Assembly: GCF_001638985.1 (NCBI RefSeq) | Contig: NW_017265136.1 | Coordinates: 2,092,269 to 2,156,268 of the forward strand | Source: Phycomyces blakesleeanus NRRL 1555(-) | Lineage: Eukaryota; Mucoromycota; Mucoromycetes; Mucorales; Phycomycetaceae | Direction of reading: 5' to 3' | Length of the DNA stretch: 64,000 bases | In this document: piece by piece, positions 25,353 through 36,874 of the stretch | Layout of the letters: each line of letters starts with the position of its first letter | How positions within the stretch are numbered: the first letter of the stretch is position 1 | Position numbers and translations under genes: made by a program | The notes under the pieces: model-generated | The model's database searches: none | Told to the model about the DNA's origin: nothing | The model's input: only the letters and a program-made list of their open reading frames with translations

Positions 25353-25970
25353 CTACCTTGATGTAACAAGGGGATTGCTATTACTATTACTGTCACTGTT
25401 ATTATATTCATCTTGTCTGAAATCAACAATTTCTTCTTCTTCTTCTTCTTCTCTTCCTGCTGATACTGCTACTGCTGCTGCTGCTCCATATTGGTTATCG
25501 GATTTGTTACTATTGAAACTAAAATGTTCGGAATATCGAGAATCGTAGTCACTAGAGTAACTCAGTTTACGCTGGTGATGATAATAGTAAAAGTCGCGTC
25601 TGTATGCGTAGAGGACAAAGTGCTGATACAGGAATACAAGGTCAAACAAGATAATGACGATGGCCAGGGTGCTACAACAACAGCAATAATAATAATAATA
25701 ATAATGGTCAATATATATATATATATAAATATATAAAAGTAAAATGTAGTAAAATTGCTTAATTTGTTTAAAAAAAGTGTTCTGGTTGGTTTACTCACCA
25801 CTTGGCAGGATGCTGGTACATGTAAAATATGGAAGGAGATACAACAAAATTTTGTATTTGGAGTTTGAGTGCACAGACCCCAAACGTTACACTGTCAAAC
25901 ACATACATACATACATACATACACACATACACACATACACACACAGAGAGAGATACAATATGTATGTATG

Positions 25971-26013
<43 letters not shown>

Positions 26014-27606
26014 TTACCATTATAATATCTGATGGCTGGCTTGTACTGTCAAGAATAGATTGAAGACCGAGCAAGAGTCCGCTCAAGAGGTCCTATAAAC
26101 AGACAAAGAAAGAGTATGTACATGTAAGACATAAATAGAAGAAAAAAATGCTAATACTAATCAATATTATAAATGAATACAAGAGAATTGTACAAAACGA
26201 GCCTCATGGAGGATATAGTGTAACCTTGATTTGTTTTAGTTTTTATAAAAAGCAGCAAAGGGTGTATACATATATATTCATATATCCATATAGATATAAT
26301 ACATATATATATATAGCTGATATACTTTACCAGTATGATTGATTGAATACTCCAACCGATGGTAGATTTACGCTTGGAATTGACTTTGACCTACAGCCAG
26401 GTAAGTGAATAAAGGAGTGAGCGAGAATATTACCGTTATTTACTTACTAGTGGTAAGTATTTGATCATGGCTGCAAAGTAACCGACTCCGTCAAAGTAGT
26501 ACACTACATCAGCCCAGGTGGTGTTACCATACCGCACCGAAAGAACTATGAGAACCGCGCCCATCAAGATTGCCCAGATGACGGCAGCGGATGCAGAAGA
26601 GAGTTTTTGTTTGACACTTTTCTAATTAATTTAACAATCGTATAACACATATGGATCAAATATTAGTATTAATGTCAACATTAACCTCCATGTTAAATAA
26701 GAATCATACACCTATACACCTATACACCTATAGATATATAGAGCTATAGAGCTATAGACAAACAAGCAAATGATTATAATCAGAGATCAATTGCTTTTGT
26801 TTGATTGATTGTTTCATATGTTTATGTGCTGATAAGTGTAAGTATAGGTGTATAGGTGCGTAGATGATAGTATTGATGACTTGCTTCATAAATAGTGGTT
26901 TGGAATAATAGAAAGGCCGATAGACAGAATGCATGAATAGCAAGAATGGCTTCGCTTGGGTGAATGTATTCATTTAGAGATCCATATTTTTGTAGGTCTA
27001 GATCACATAATATATTTTAGAGACAAGTCCATCAAGTGAAATTAGACTTCGCCACACGACAATAATGTAAACTAATAAAGCGGTCCGCAATAATTAAAAT
27101 CTCGGATTTCTTACATTCATTTCTGGTAGATTCACACGTCGTGAATATGATTGCAAATGCCTAAAATGAATAAATGAATAAAGGAAATTTATTATTTTTG
27201 ATTGTGATTATGTATCTTTTTCGTTTATTTGAATATCTGCTTACTGAATAGAATCCACAGGCAATAATATTTAGGTATAGATAGTCAATCGAGAGTCCTC
27301 TTACGCTAGATAACGGAAAAGTATTTTGATTAGTATACAGATGAAATTTGATAGACAAATAGACAGATCTGTATTGAATAATCGAACCTTGAATTTCTTT
27401 TGTTGAGCAATATTTGAGGGTATAGGTGTATTGAAGAAATAACAAGAGATGCCTATAGAGAATGATTCGAAATGAATTAGAATTAGAATTAGAATTAGAA
27501 TTAGATGTTGAATGACCTGAGCATTTATTTATTTTATTTTTTGTACCCTTGATACTATTGCTGACAAGCCTAGTATAGTCGAGGATTCCGTTTCGAATGA
27601 CGACAT
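25353..27606 (-). CDS. CTNS: Cystinosin (lysosomal/vacuolar cystine-H+ symporter)
   Basis: Ten small exons on the minus strand join with consistent phases: 27547-27606, 27388-27452, 27245-27305, 27115-27160, 26885-26997, 26448-26621, 26331-26390, 26018-26092, 25799-25812 and 25353-25671, giving 328 residues. PQ-loop 1 is HLYPQILLNKRNS/SVRGLSIDYLYLN; then AILAIHAFCLSAFLL and ADVVYYFDGVGYFAAMIKYL. PQ-loop 2 is KRKSTIGWSIQSIILDLLSG, then HPAKCTLAIVIILFDLVFLY and QHFVLYAYRR. Order and spacing match human cystinosin, which exports cystine from lysosomes with protons. The second loop reads KYLPLV where the family has PQ, so the Gln is replaced by Leu; the LLD aspartate is kept. Exon 9 is only 14 nt. 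The 26885 exon needs a GC-AG donor (GAA|GCAAGT). The cytosolic tail is rich in Ser, Asn and Glu, with no clear GYDQL sorting signal. Confidence 0.82.
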
Positions 27607-29400
27607 TGAAAATGAGTGAAAGACAGAGACAAGAAGAATATAATACAATTGAAATAAAATAAATCAAAAAAGAACAAAGAAAAGTGTTTATGATTTTGTA
27701 CAAAATATTGTGATTTTTTTTTTAAAAAAAAATTGTGTGCACTAGTTTAGTGTGGTAATGTGAGGGTGGTGTGTGGTAAGTATGTGCGCTGTGCATGTGT
27801 GAGCGGTTGTGACTATGTTTTTGTCTATTTTATCATTAATTATCATGATCTTCGATCTTTTTATACTTCTAACATGTTTCAACAACCAGGGCGTGGATAG
27901 GCAAATGTATGTGATTGGGTAAAGACAAGCAATAATAACAGCAGTAACAGCAGAAGAAATATTAAGACATTTTTTATATTAAAAGAAGAAAAGAAGGGAG
28001 GAAAGAATGGCATCCGATTTTTTGTATTGTTTGATAAAAAAAAGATGTATAAAATTTATCCAATTATCCAATTATTTACTCATTAGAGCGTATAGATATA
28101 CATACATACAAAAATATACTTATTTACTTGCACAAATTGGTTAAAGATATAAACTGAAAACCACGTTATTTCTCTATCGATACACAAAGTATCTCTATAT
28201 GGAACATTCACCTAATATATAAAAAGTGTTGTGATGTAGTGTGTGTAGTGAAGTAATGAAGTAATGAAATATCGGTTGATACAAATCTTTAAGAATAATA
28301 TATATTTATTTATATATCCACGTGGTAAGGTAGATGTAAAGTACATAAAAGAAAGAAAAGAAATAGATAGCTAGGACGATTCCTATTGGATAGTTTAATA
28401 ATAAATATTTACATATTTGTATTTCTGCAAAACAGAATTTGTATTTAGCTGTAAGAAAATTACAAAAAAAAAAGATAAACAGGAAAGTAGGAACAAAGAA
28501 AAGATACAACTTTTGCAAAATTTATATAAAATGTAGGTTGTGTATGTATGTATGTGGTGTGTGTGGTGTGCGTGGTGTGTGTGGTGCGTGTAGTACTACT
28601 TACTATATATAGATGACCAGGGCGTGGTATATGTGTAGAATGTTTATGCCATGTGGTTCCCGGCACTTGTCAATGTTCATAGGACTTTGATGGAAATAAA
28701 AAATAAGGGTGTCAGGTGACTTGAGGACCTATTTGGAATTGACAATAAGTAAATAAATAAATAGATTATATTATATATTATTAAGAATGTCAAGTTTGAA
28801 ACAAAATATATTATTATAATTATAATTATAATTATAATTATAATTTATTTAATTTTTTTTTGGGGGGTGTCAAAAAAATAAAAATATTATAAAAATATTT
28901 TGTGTGTGTAGATGGGCGTCGATCTTGTGTGCCTTGATTGTTAGAATACAGCAGAATAAAATAAAATATTTTATATACAAAAATTTATTATTTATTATAT
29001 TTGAAGGTATCTTTGTTAAACAAAGCCCATTGATTGGAATTAACCCAATTGGCCCATCATTTTTTGTATATTTTACTTTGTACAAACCATCTAATGGTTC
29101 AATACCCCACATTTTTTTTTGTCTTTTTGCTTTGTGACCGAACCAACCGGTTCAGATCATTCTCCCTTCCTCTCTCCCTCTTTGTGTCTATTATTTAAAC
29201 ATTTATTTTTATATATAAATATCCAAACTCTTTTTCCCCCCTCTTTTTTCTCTCTTCTTCTTCTTCCTCTTCCCTTTCTTTCACATACAGCCCCCAAACT
29301 TTCAAACTCTAAAAAAATAAAAAAAAGCCACAACTACAATAATTATATAAAATATACATACATATCTATTATTATTTTTAAAGAAAAAGAAAAAGAAAGT
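27607..29400. other. Divergent intergenic region
   Basis: Lies between the cystinosin and Zn2Cys6 gene starts. It contains GTGT repeats (28545-28595), a TAATTA repeat (28814-28846) and, from 29150 to 29290, a strong CT-rich leader that suits the promoter of the plus-strand regulator. No convincing gene is seen. Confidence 0.55.
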
Positions 29401-31580
29401 ATGACCAAGATCAACCATAGAAAGAAACGCCCAGAGACTCCTAAACCTACCTCTCAGCGTGTCAAGGTGACTCTTGCATGTACCGTCTGTCGCAAGAAGA
29501 AAGTCAAGTGTAACGGTGCGCAACCAACCTGCTCTCGCTGTCATTCAATGAAGATACCATGCCAATATTCAGACCCACCTCGAAAACGTGGTCCTCCAAA
29601 GGGCAAGGTTGAAGTCATCGAAAGTCGCGCCCACCGTATTGAATCTCTTTTCCAAAAACCATTACAAAGTAAACATCCTCAATAGTCTTTATATTCCTTA
29701 CTTGTGTATATGCACACTAGGCACACTATGCATATTATGAAAAATGAAAGAAAGAAATAATAATAATCAATTATTAAAATAATTCAATTTTAATGTTTTA
29801 ATTTTTTTTTTTTAATTTCAAAATCAAAATCAAAATCCATATATATATATATATATTTGTATATTATTTCTATTTTAGATTGGCAAAATACTCTAGATCC
29901 TCAAGTTTGCTCTTCTCCAAACCCCCTCTTAAGTTTGATCGGAAACACCGTAGATTGTCTTGAGACCCAAACCAAGGATATCACTAGAAAGACGGCTGTA
30001 CGTTGCAGAATACAAAATTCATTCATTTGTATTATAGAATTAAGATATATATATTTTTTGCATGGTTACTGATAAGATCCATTCTACAATGACTACTTTC
30101 TAGGGCAGCCATGGCATTCACCTCCACCAGACCATCTCAAAAACCAACAATTCGACCCAGTGGGCCCAGGACTATTTTAGCCATTTTAACCTATTCTTTC
30201 CCATTTTATCCCGCCCTCATTTCATGCACCAGCTCACCCATTCCCCACACTCCCTTGATCCTCTTCTCAAAAAAGCCGTCGATGTATTCGGCCTTTATTA
30301 TGCAGAGCCCCAGAACTTCCAGTCCTCTCTTGACGCATTTGAGGAATGTAAACTCTTATTGAATGTCAAAAGAGACTCTCTCTCGACTATCCAAGTAAGT
30401 CATTCATCTCATTAAACGACCTGTACTCATTTTCATAATCTGATTCTTACAGGGACTATTATTGATGTGCTGGTACGCTTACCTCACAGGCCACCACCAG
30501 ACATCTACAAACCTACGCCGTCAATTGATGTCTCTAGTCAAAGAGCTCGAATTGTATCACGACCCAGACCCTTGTGTCGGCCTACTGGAGTCTGAGATGC
30601 TTCGTCGGGCCTTTTGGGTCGCATTTGTGACAGACCAATGGATGGCTGGGAACACAGGCCAACAACGCTGGTTGAGACCTCATCTGGACGTCTGGGACTG
30701 CCAGTGGCCTCAATTTGAAGATGAACAGCTGTTTGGTCTCACAAACGAAGAAATTGCTTATTCCGCCAATCAAAACCTCAATCACAATCACAATCACAAT
30801 CACAATCATCTATCACCACAAATTCAATTTCAAAAACACCAACACCAACATCAGCAGAGTCAATTCAATACACCTAATGCTATTCAGGTCACTTGCTTTG
30901 CAGAAATGATTCGCCTCTGTCTTATTCTCGGGATGAATGAAGGCCGCCATGGCTCAACTGCCTCAGTGTGTCAGCAATCCCATGACCGTCTCGTAAACTG
31001 GTATCTCAATCTGCCCTCTTACCTTAATTACAACCAGCCCCAGCACTCTGCCCTGTCCTTTGCCAGTGCTCGGTTCTATCGTATGGCTTATTACGCTGCC
31101 CAGATAATCGTCCACAACCGCCCCTTTGAATCGATACCACAACAATCCTCATCGTCTTGCTCGGTCGAGAACGCTGGCATGGTAGAAAGTACAAAGATGA
31201 GCAAGACCATCTGCACAAATGCCGCCACAACCTTGATTGAAATGGCCGACCAGATGCTACACTCCAATAACAGACGCCATGTGCTGACTTGCTATATGCC
31301 TTTCTTAACCCTGGCTGGGTCTATTCGGCTAGACCTGAGCTTGGACAGCATGTGTTACTCTAATGAAATTGAGCAGACAATCAACGTCCTAAAGGCAGTT
31401 AACCCTACTCCATTATCACTAGTCTCTAGTCACGGTGTACTGAACAACTTCTTTATGGCTACTTCTCCTTTTGTGGCTAGCTCTGCTCAGCACCAGCAGG
31501 AATATACTCACCACCATGAGCAGCAACACAATATAGAACATCAATCTGATTATCAAGGCTATCCACAACCACAACCTCAT

Positions 31581-31615
<35 letters not shown>

Positions 31616-32009
31616 TAATCATCATCAGAATCAAAATAATCTTGGGTGTTTTCCACCACCTGATCCAACTTTTATGCCAACCCCATCACTGCAGGCGGTC
31701 GATATCAATAGTCTCTTGAATGATTCATTCACTGACCTATTCCACCCATGCCACCAAGACCTTCTTCTTAAGGATCCTGTCGATATTTCTCCTTGGTTAC
31801 ACTCTGGTCAATTTGACTGTTCCTCCATTTCTTCATCGAGTTCATCTTCAGACTCTCAATCTCCATTGGTTTCTTCGTTTGGATTCCCCCACACACTTTC
31901 ATCCCCGGCACCTTCCTTGTCCCCACTTCAGTCACCAACGCCATTTTCCCTCCATTCTTCGATGTTTGGCTTTTCAGCTCTCGACCTTTCCGTTTTTGTA
32001 CCCAATTGA
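29401..32009 (+). CDS. Zn2Cys6 fungal-specific transcription factor
   Basis: Four exons, 29401-29668, 29879-29997, 30104-30394 and 30453-32009, encode 744 residues. The binuclear zinc cluster is at Cys 27, 30, 37, 44, 47 and 54 (CTVCRKKKVKC...CSRCHSMKIPC), followed by the linker RKRGPPKGKVEVIESRAHRI. The middle part carries the fungal_trans domain: YFSHFNLFFPILSRPHFM, LLLMCWYAYLTGHHQTS, LRRAFWVAFVTDQWMAG. Low-complexity inserts include a His-Asn run (about 30780-30810), a Gln run (31580-31613) and a Ser/Pro-rich C-terminus that may activate transcription. The protein should bind CGG-type DNA triplets in the nucleus. The KRGPPKG linker occurs in several sugar- and nutrient-responsive regulators, but the target cannot be told from sequence. 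Codon use is richer in C than the surroundings. Confidence 0.9.
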
Positions 32010-32344
32010 AGGACCTTTTTTCTTTCTTTCTATTTCTTTCTTATATACATACAATTCTACATACACAACCTTACATGTTCATACAAAACCTATACACACC
32101 TACACCTACACCTACACCTACAAATACACCTACACATACATTTACACAAAACACTTATGCCCTCATTTTTATTTTATTTTATTTTATTTTATTATATGTT
32201 TATGCTATATACTGATTTCTCTATATATTCATGCCTTGTTCTTCCCTTTTTTGTAAAACCCAATTCCCACAATGCCATTTCTATATTGATAATTTCTTTA
32301 CTAATTTTCTTTTTATTTTCTGTCTATATACACACACACATACA

Positions 32345-32376
<32 letters not shown>

Positions 32377-34644
32377 CATATATACATACATATATACATA
32401 CATATATACATACATATATACATATATATTTATATATATATTATACATATTATTATCATTATTATACACTGAGTGATACTTGAAAAAAAAAACAAAAAAA
32501 AACCACCAAAAAACCAAAAAATAATAATAATTGTAAAACAAAAAAAAAAAGATACGTTTCACACAAACACACAATAAAAAAGCACAATTTTTTTTATTTA
32601 TTTATATATAAAGAATGTATATTGAGTACAAATACAAGCTTAATGCTATCCAATCATGTTATTTGAGGGTAGCAAGGCTTTGTGTATATATTATATTAGG
32701 CATCAATAACCAAAGTGCGTATCCTTATTTTATTGATTGAACGCTTGAAATTAACTGCCCAGGAAAATTCCTCAGGAACTGCGCTTTTATTATTATTAAA
32801 TCATTAAATTCTATTAGTACTTTTCTTCTTCTCTCAGCTTTAGACTACTTTGGAAAGTTTGGTACAATAACAGTAATAAGATAGGTACAGGTTTGTATAC
32901 CTCTTTGGCCTTACTAACTTGCCTAAAAAGATAAAAAAAAATAGTCCAAAATGTATTCAATTCCGGGAAATTCTTAAAAGAAGAGGAACACAATTGTAGT
33001 TATCTTCTTAGATGCTAATAATAATAATATTAACCATAGCAAGGCAAAGGAATAGACACTAGTATTTTTGCTTCTATCCCTTCTTCTTCTTCCAAAGTTC
33101 TAGGTTCAAATGTTGTCTTGTTGGAATCTGCATGTCTAAAACTATACTTCTTTAAATGTCCGTTGACTTACAACAGCACAATGAGCAACCCCAAAACCTT
33201 AATTGGAAACCATCCCCCTCCCCCATTCCCTCGCTTTTTCTTCTTCTTTCTTTAGCCCCTTTCCCGCCTTCCAGACCTTTGTACAGCTGTAAAATAAATG
33301 GAAAGAAGATCAGTCTTGTTATGCCCAACACAAGTAAGTAAACAATTATTCCCCGGGATCAATTGCTCTCATTTTTAGCTTTAAGCAACCCGATTTATCA
33401 GACAAAACAAAAACAAGAGATGTTTTTTATTTTGAGTTTTTGCGTTTTTATTTTCCAGTCAATCAAACCCATGGCTACCTCACTTCATCTCACCTCATCT
33501 TACATTATATTGCCTTTCCTTACATCCCCTCCTCTATTTAAAGCGTATATTTCTCTCTATCGCATATATATATATATATATATATACATATGCGCATATA
33601 ATACATGCATTGACACACGCATACACCCCCCGGAAAGATAAAATTACTGTCACTTTTACCAGAAATACGTCCTTTTCTATTATATTTTTCCTATCCCACC
33701 TTCTTCTTCTTACGACTAAATTCCTTATATCATCAAGAAAGAAAGAAATAGTTAAATAAAAAGAAAAAGAAAAGAAAGCGAGACTACAGCTTGTGGCATG
33801 ATATCCTTAATGATACAACAGAAATAAAACCTCTTTGCAACAGCTAGCATGATCTATGGCTTGTTTGGCTGGTAATTTCCAAATAAGAACCAGTTTCGAT
33901 TATGCATTTATATCAGACGAAGCATATTTCGAAATTTTATGCACATGTGTAAGTCATAAAGAAAAGAAAGGCTAAATTATTAACTAATCAAGCAAAAATA
34001 AAGAAAAAACGATATGCTGATCGATCGTATGTGGACATGCGTATAGTATAGTGACAAACATTGAGGGAATTTTTGCAAACGGATCTACTTGACTCCCAAG
34101 CATTACATAAATACATACATATATATTTCAGACGATCATGGAAAAGTATTGCGAGTGTCAAGGGTCATTTTGTAGGTAAGATTGTCAGTTACAAATATCA
34201 TCCGCAAATAAGACGCTCGTAAACAAGGTAATTACACCAAGCTTCTTGAGAGACAGGATAATTAGATGAAGAAGAAGCTGAAATAATAATAATAATAAAA
34301 CTGCTTGCACCCGGTCTCTCTATTTTAAATCTAGTTTTTTCGCTTTAAATATATTCCTCAAATAGATAGCTTTCAGAACGCTTGACCCAGCATAAGAAAT
34401 ATCTTCACAATATAATATATATATACCTACTATGTGTATACAGCATTTTCAGTGAGTCAGCCAGTCAATTTTATTTATTTTTAATAAAAAGAAAAATCAT
34501 CAGTGTGATAGTGACTGGTACGCTTGATTTATATTCATTTTTATTTTGTTTATTTACATTTTGGTGTATCACCCAGGAAATCTTCGAGTAAACAAAATAT
34601 CAATTAAACAATTACATAATCATTCAGCCGAGATTCCTTTCATC

Positions 34645-34681
<37 letters not shown>

Positions 34682-34800
34682 CAACATCAAAAGCAAAGTC
34701 GATAAAGCATCCTTTTCTTGAATGACAAAAATAAAACCGAGAATTACAAACGACATTACTTTTGCAGTTTGCAATTAGCCCGCCAGCCCACCAAGCTCAC
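32010..34800. other. AT-rich intergenic region with microsatellites
   Basis: Contains the ATACAT array (annotated apart), poly-A and poly-T runs, a TA run (33567-33588) and a CA run (34646-34672). A bracketed piece near 34131-34173 (TTCAG...GTAAG with an ATG) looks like an exon but leads nowhere. Nothing else is supported. Confidence 0.5.
32327..32430 (+). repeat. ATACAT/CATATA microsatellite array
   Basis: About 100 bases of CA, ATACAT and 12-base ATACATATATAC-type repeats downstream of the Zn2Cys6 gene. Confidence 0.85.
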
Positions 34801-35032
34801 CAAGCCCCACTGACTCAAGTGATAAAAAGAAGACTTTTTTACAGCACAGATCAAATTAACACCATGTCAACAAGGAAATCATACCACATGCTCCCATTCC
34901 CGGTTTTATTTTTCTTCTCTTGGATAAAAGACGTTAATACAAGACTTTTATTATCTCCAAGTGGATCCAGCAACAAAAGCCAGAAGGTCGCAGTACTACC
35001 CTTGTTAAAAAAAACAAAAAAGAAACTTTGAA

Positions 35033-36254
35033 TTCCAGGAAGCGTCTCAACAAGTACAGTTTGGAAGTATCTTCACGAATGGGGGATATATCTTTAGAAA
35101 AAATTCCAAAGGCATTTATTACGATGGTCATGAGAGAGCCGATGTTATTGAATATCGAAAGAAATGGGCAAATCGAATGATGGGCTGTAAGACGAAGATG
35201 GCGAGATTTAGCGAGAATGATGAAGTAACTATGCCACAGCTATCAACTGATGAAGTAGAACATGTCCTTTGTCACCCATGATGAGTCGACTTTCTATTCA
35301 AATGATGGAAAAGAAAGCTATGTGGCTAGTGGAAGGTGAAAATCCAATTCGAAAGAAGGGTCCTGGCATGTCACTTATGATTAGTGAATTCAAATGTGCA
35401 TGCCATGGTACAATGTCTAATGGTGCATGGTCTAGTCGGGAGGTATTCCATCCTGGAGCCGATAGAGACGGGTACTGGACTAGTGCTCATATGTTGAAGC
35501 AATTGGAGAGTAACGCAATTCCTCTATTCGAAGTAATTCACCCTGGATGTAAGGCCGTCTTTGTATTCGATCAAAGTACAAACCACAAGGCGTACAGTCA
35601 AAATGCTTTAATAGCAAACAAAATAACCTTAGGTGACAAAGAGGTTGAAGAAGATGATCTTTGTACACTGAGGGATACTACTTTTGTCCGGGATGGTGAA
35701 GAACAAGTACAGTCTATGTACTACGAGAAGGACGAGTGGTTCACAAAGAAGAGCGGGCAGTGGGTGACGAAGAAGGTGAAATACGTGAAGGGTGTCCGTA
35801 CAATCCTAGAGGAGCGTGGTATGTGGTTGGAGAAGGACCCATACAATCCTAGTAAGACATGGGGACTGGACTGTAAAAAACGACGCCTCTGAAGGATAGC
35901 AAGTGCTGTGCACATCATTTTCTAGCTTCTCAGCCAGATTTTATGTCACAGAAAACTGCTCTTCATGAGGCTGTCGAAGTATCTGGTCACATCTTCGAAT
36001 TGTACCCGAAGTTCCATTGCGAATGCAATTGGATCGAGAGGTACTGGGGTTCTGCAAAGCGTGAAGTTCGTCTTCAGTGTGACTATACTTACAATTCCCT
36101 GGATAAGAATATTCATACTTTTCTTGATAATGCTGGAAAGCTTTCTAACGTCCGCAACTATTATAACCGATCATGGCGTTACATTGAGGCATACAGCCAA
36201 GACATGAATGTGAAAGAAGCCCATGATTCTGTCAAGCAAATTCATTTCAAATAA
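35033..36254 (+). pseudogene. Decayed DDE-superfamily transposase
   Basis: The translated pieces match a common fungal transposase family: TVWKYLHEWG, YYDGHERADVIEYRKKW, VTHDESTFYSNDG, GENPIRKKGPGMS, GADRDGYWTSAHMLKQLE, KAVFVFDQSTNH, then PDFMSQKTALHEAVEVSGHI, YPKFHCECNWIERYWGSAKR and CDYTYNSLD. The catalytic D, D and E would be in THDES, VFDQS and NWIER. The frame breaks at least four times: near the G5 run at 35081, at about 35265, at the A/G run near 35308 and at the A6 run near 35874. It is therefore unlikely to make an active enzyme. The longest intact piece is 35269-35892. Terminal repeats and target duplications were not found. Confidence 0.85.
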
Positions 36255-36874
36255 ATATATAATATCAATTTCTCTATTTTTTCTTCCTTTGGGATACTTG
36301 TCTGATTTGTTAATCTTTATCAAGTCTTGATTACCGAATATTAGTAAACTACCTATTATATATATATATATATATATATTTGTCAAGAGAAAATTGAAAA
36401 AAAAAATCCAAAAACATTGATAATATAAAGATGAATATATGAGTAAATTATTATTATTATTTTCTGCGTGTTTTCTTGTTTTCTTGTCTGCTTGATTTGT
36501 ATGGTTTGTATGGTTTGTATATATAAAATATATAAATAAAAGGAAATAATATAAAGTATGTAAAATAAAATTAATAAATAAATAAATTAATAAATAGGTA
36601 GAATAAAGTAAAATAAATAGAAAGTATACATATTAAGAGAACACGCTACAAACAATGAGATTTGTACGATCAGCCATTCTTTTCTTCTTCTTCTTCTTCT
36701 CCTTTCATATCTGCATATAAAAAGGTATTTCAGTTATCTTTTCTTAAGAGCAAAAGGAAATGGAAATGGAAAAGAAAAAGAAAAAGGAGGGGTTCAGCTT
36801 AGGAAAAGAAACCGGTTCTATGTGGAGATTATAAAGATCAGTAGACGAAAGATTTTAATGTTGAATTTAACAGC
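36255..36874. other. AT-rich spacer
   Basis: Low-complexity sequence with a TA run (36358-36378). Convergent 3' ends lie on both sides. An alternative last exon of the RasGAP gene could lie near 36690. Confidence 0.5.

Noticed and set aside
25880..26025. Tyr/Ile/His-rich frames in the TA/CA tract
   Set aside because: Produced by microsatellites inside a cystinosin intron.
28460..28740. Possible cystinosin exon on the minus strand (HGINILHIYHALVIY)
   Set aside because: It resembled the LHAVVLTL helix, but a better match in the correct order was found at 26885-26997, and a complete start exon exists at 27547-27606.
28870..29112. 80-codon minus-strand frame starting MWGIEPLDGLYKVKY
   Set aside because: Protein-like at its start but quickly low-complexity, with no family match and no splice sites.
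34131..34175. Exon-like piece bracketed by TTCAG and GTAAG
   Set aside because: No continuing exon could be joined on either side.
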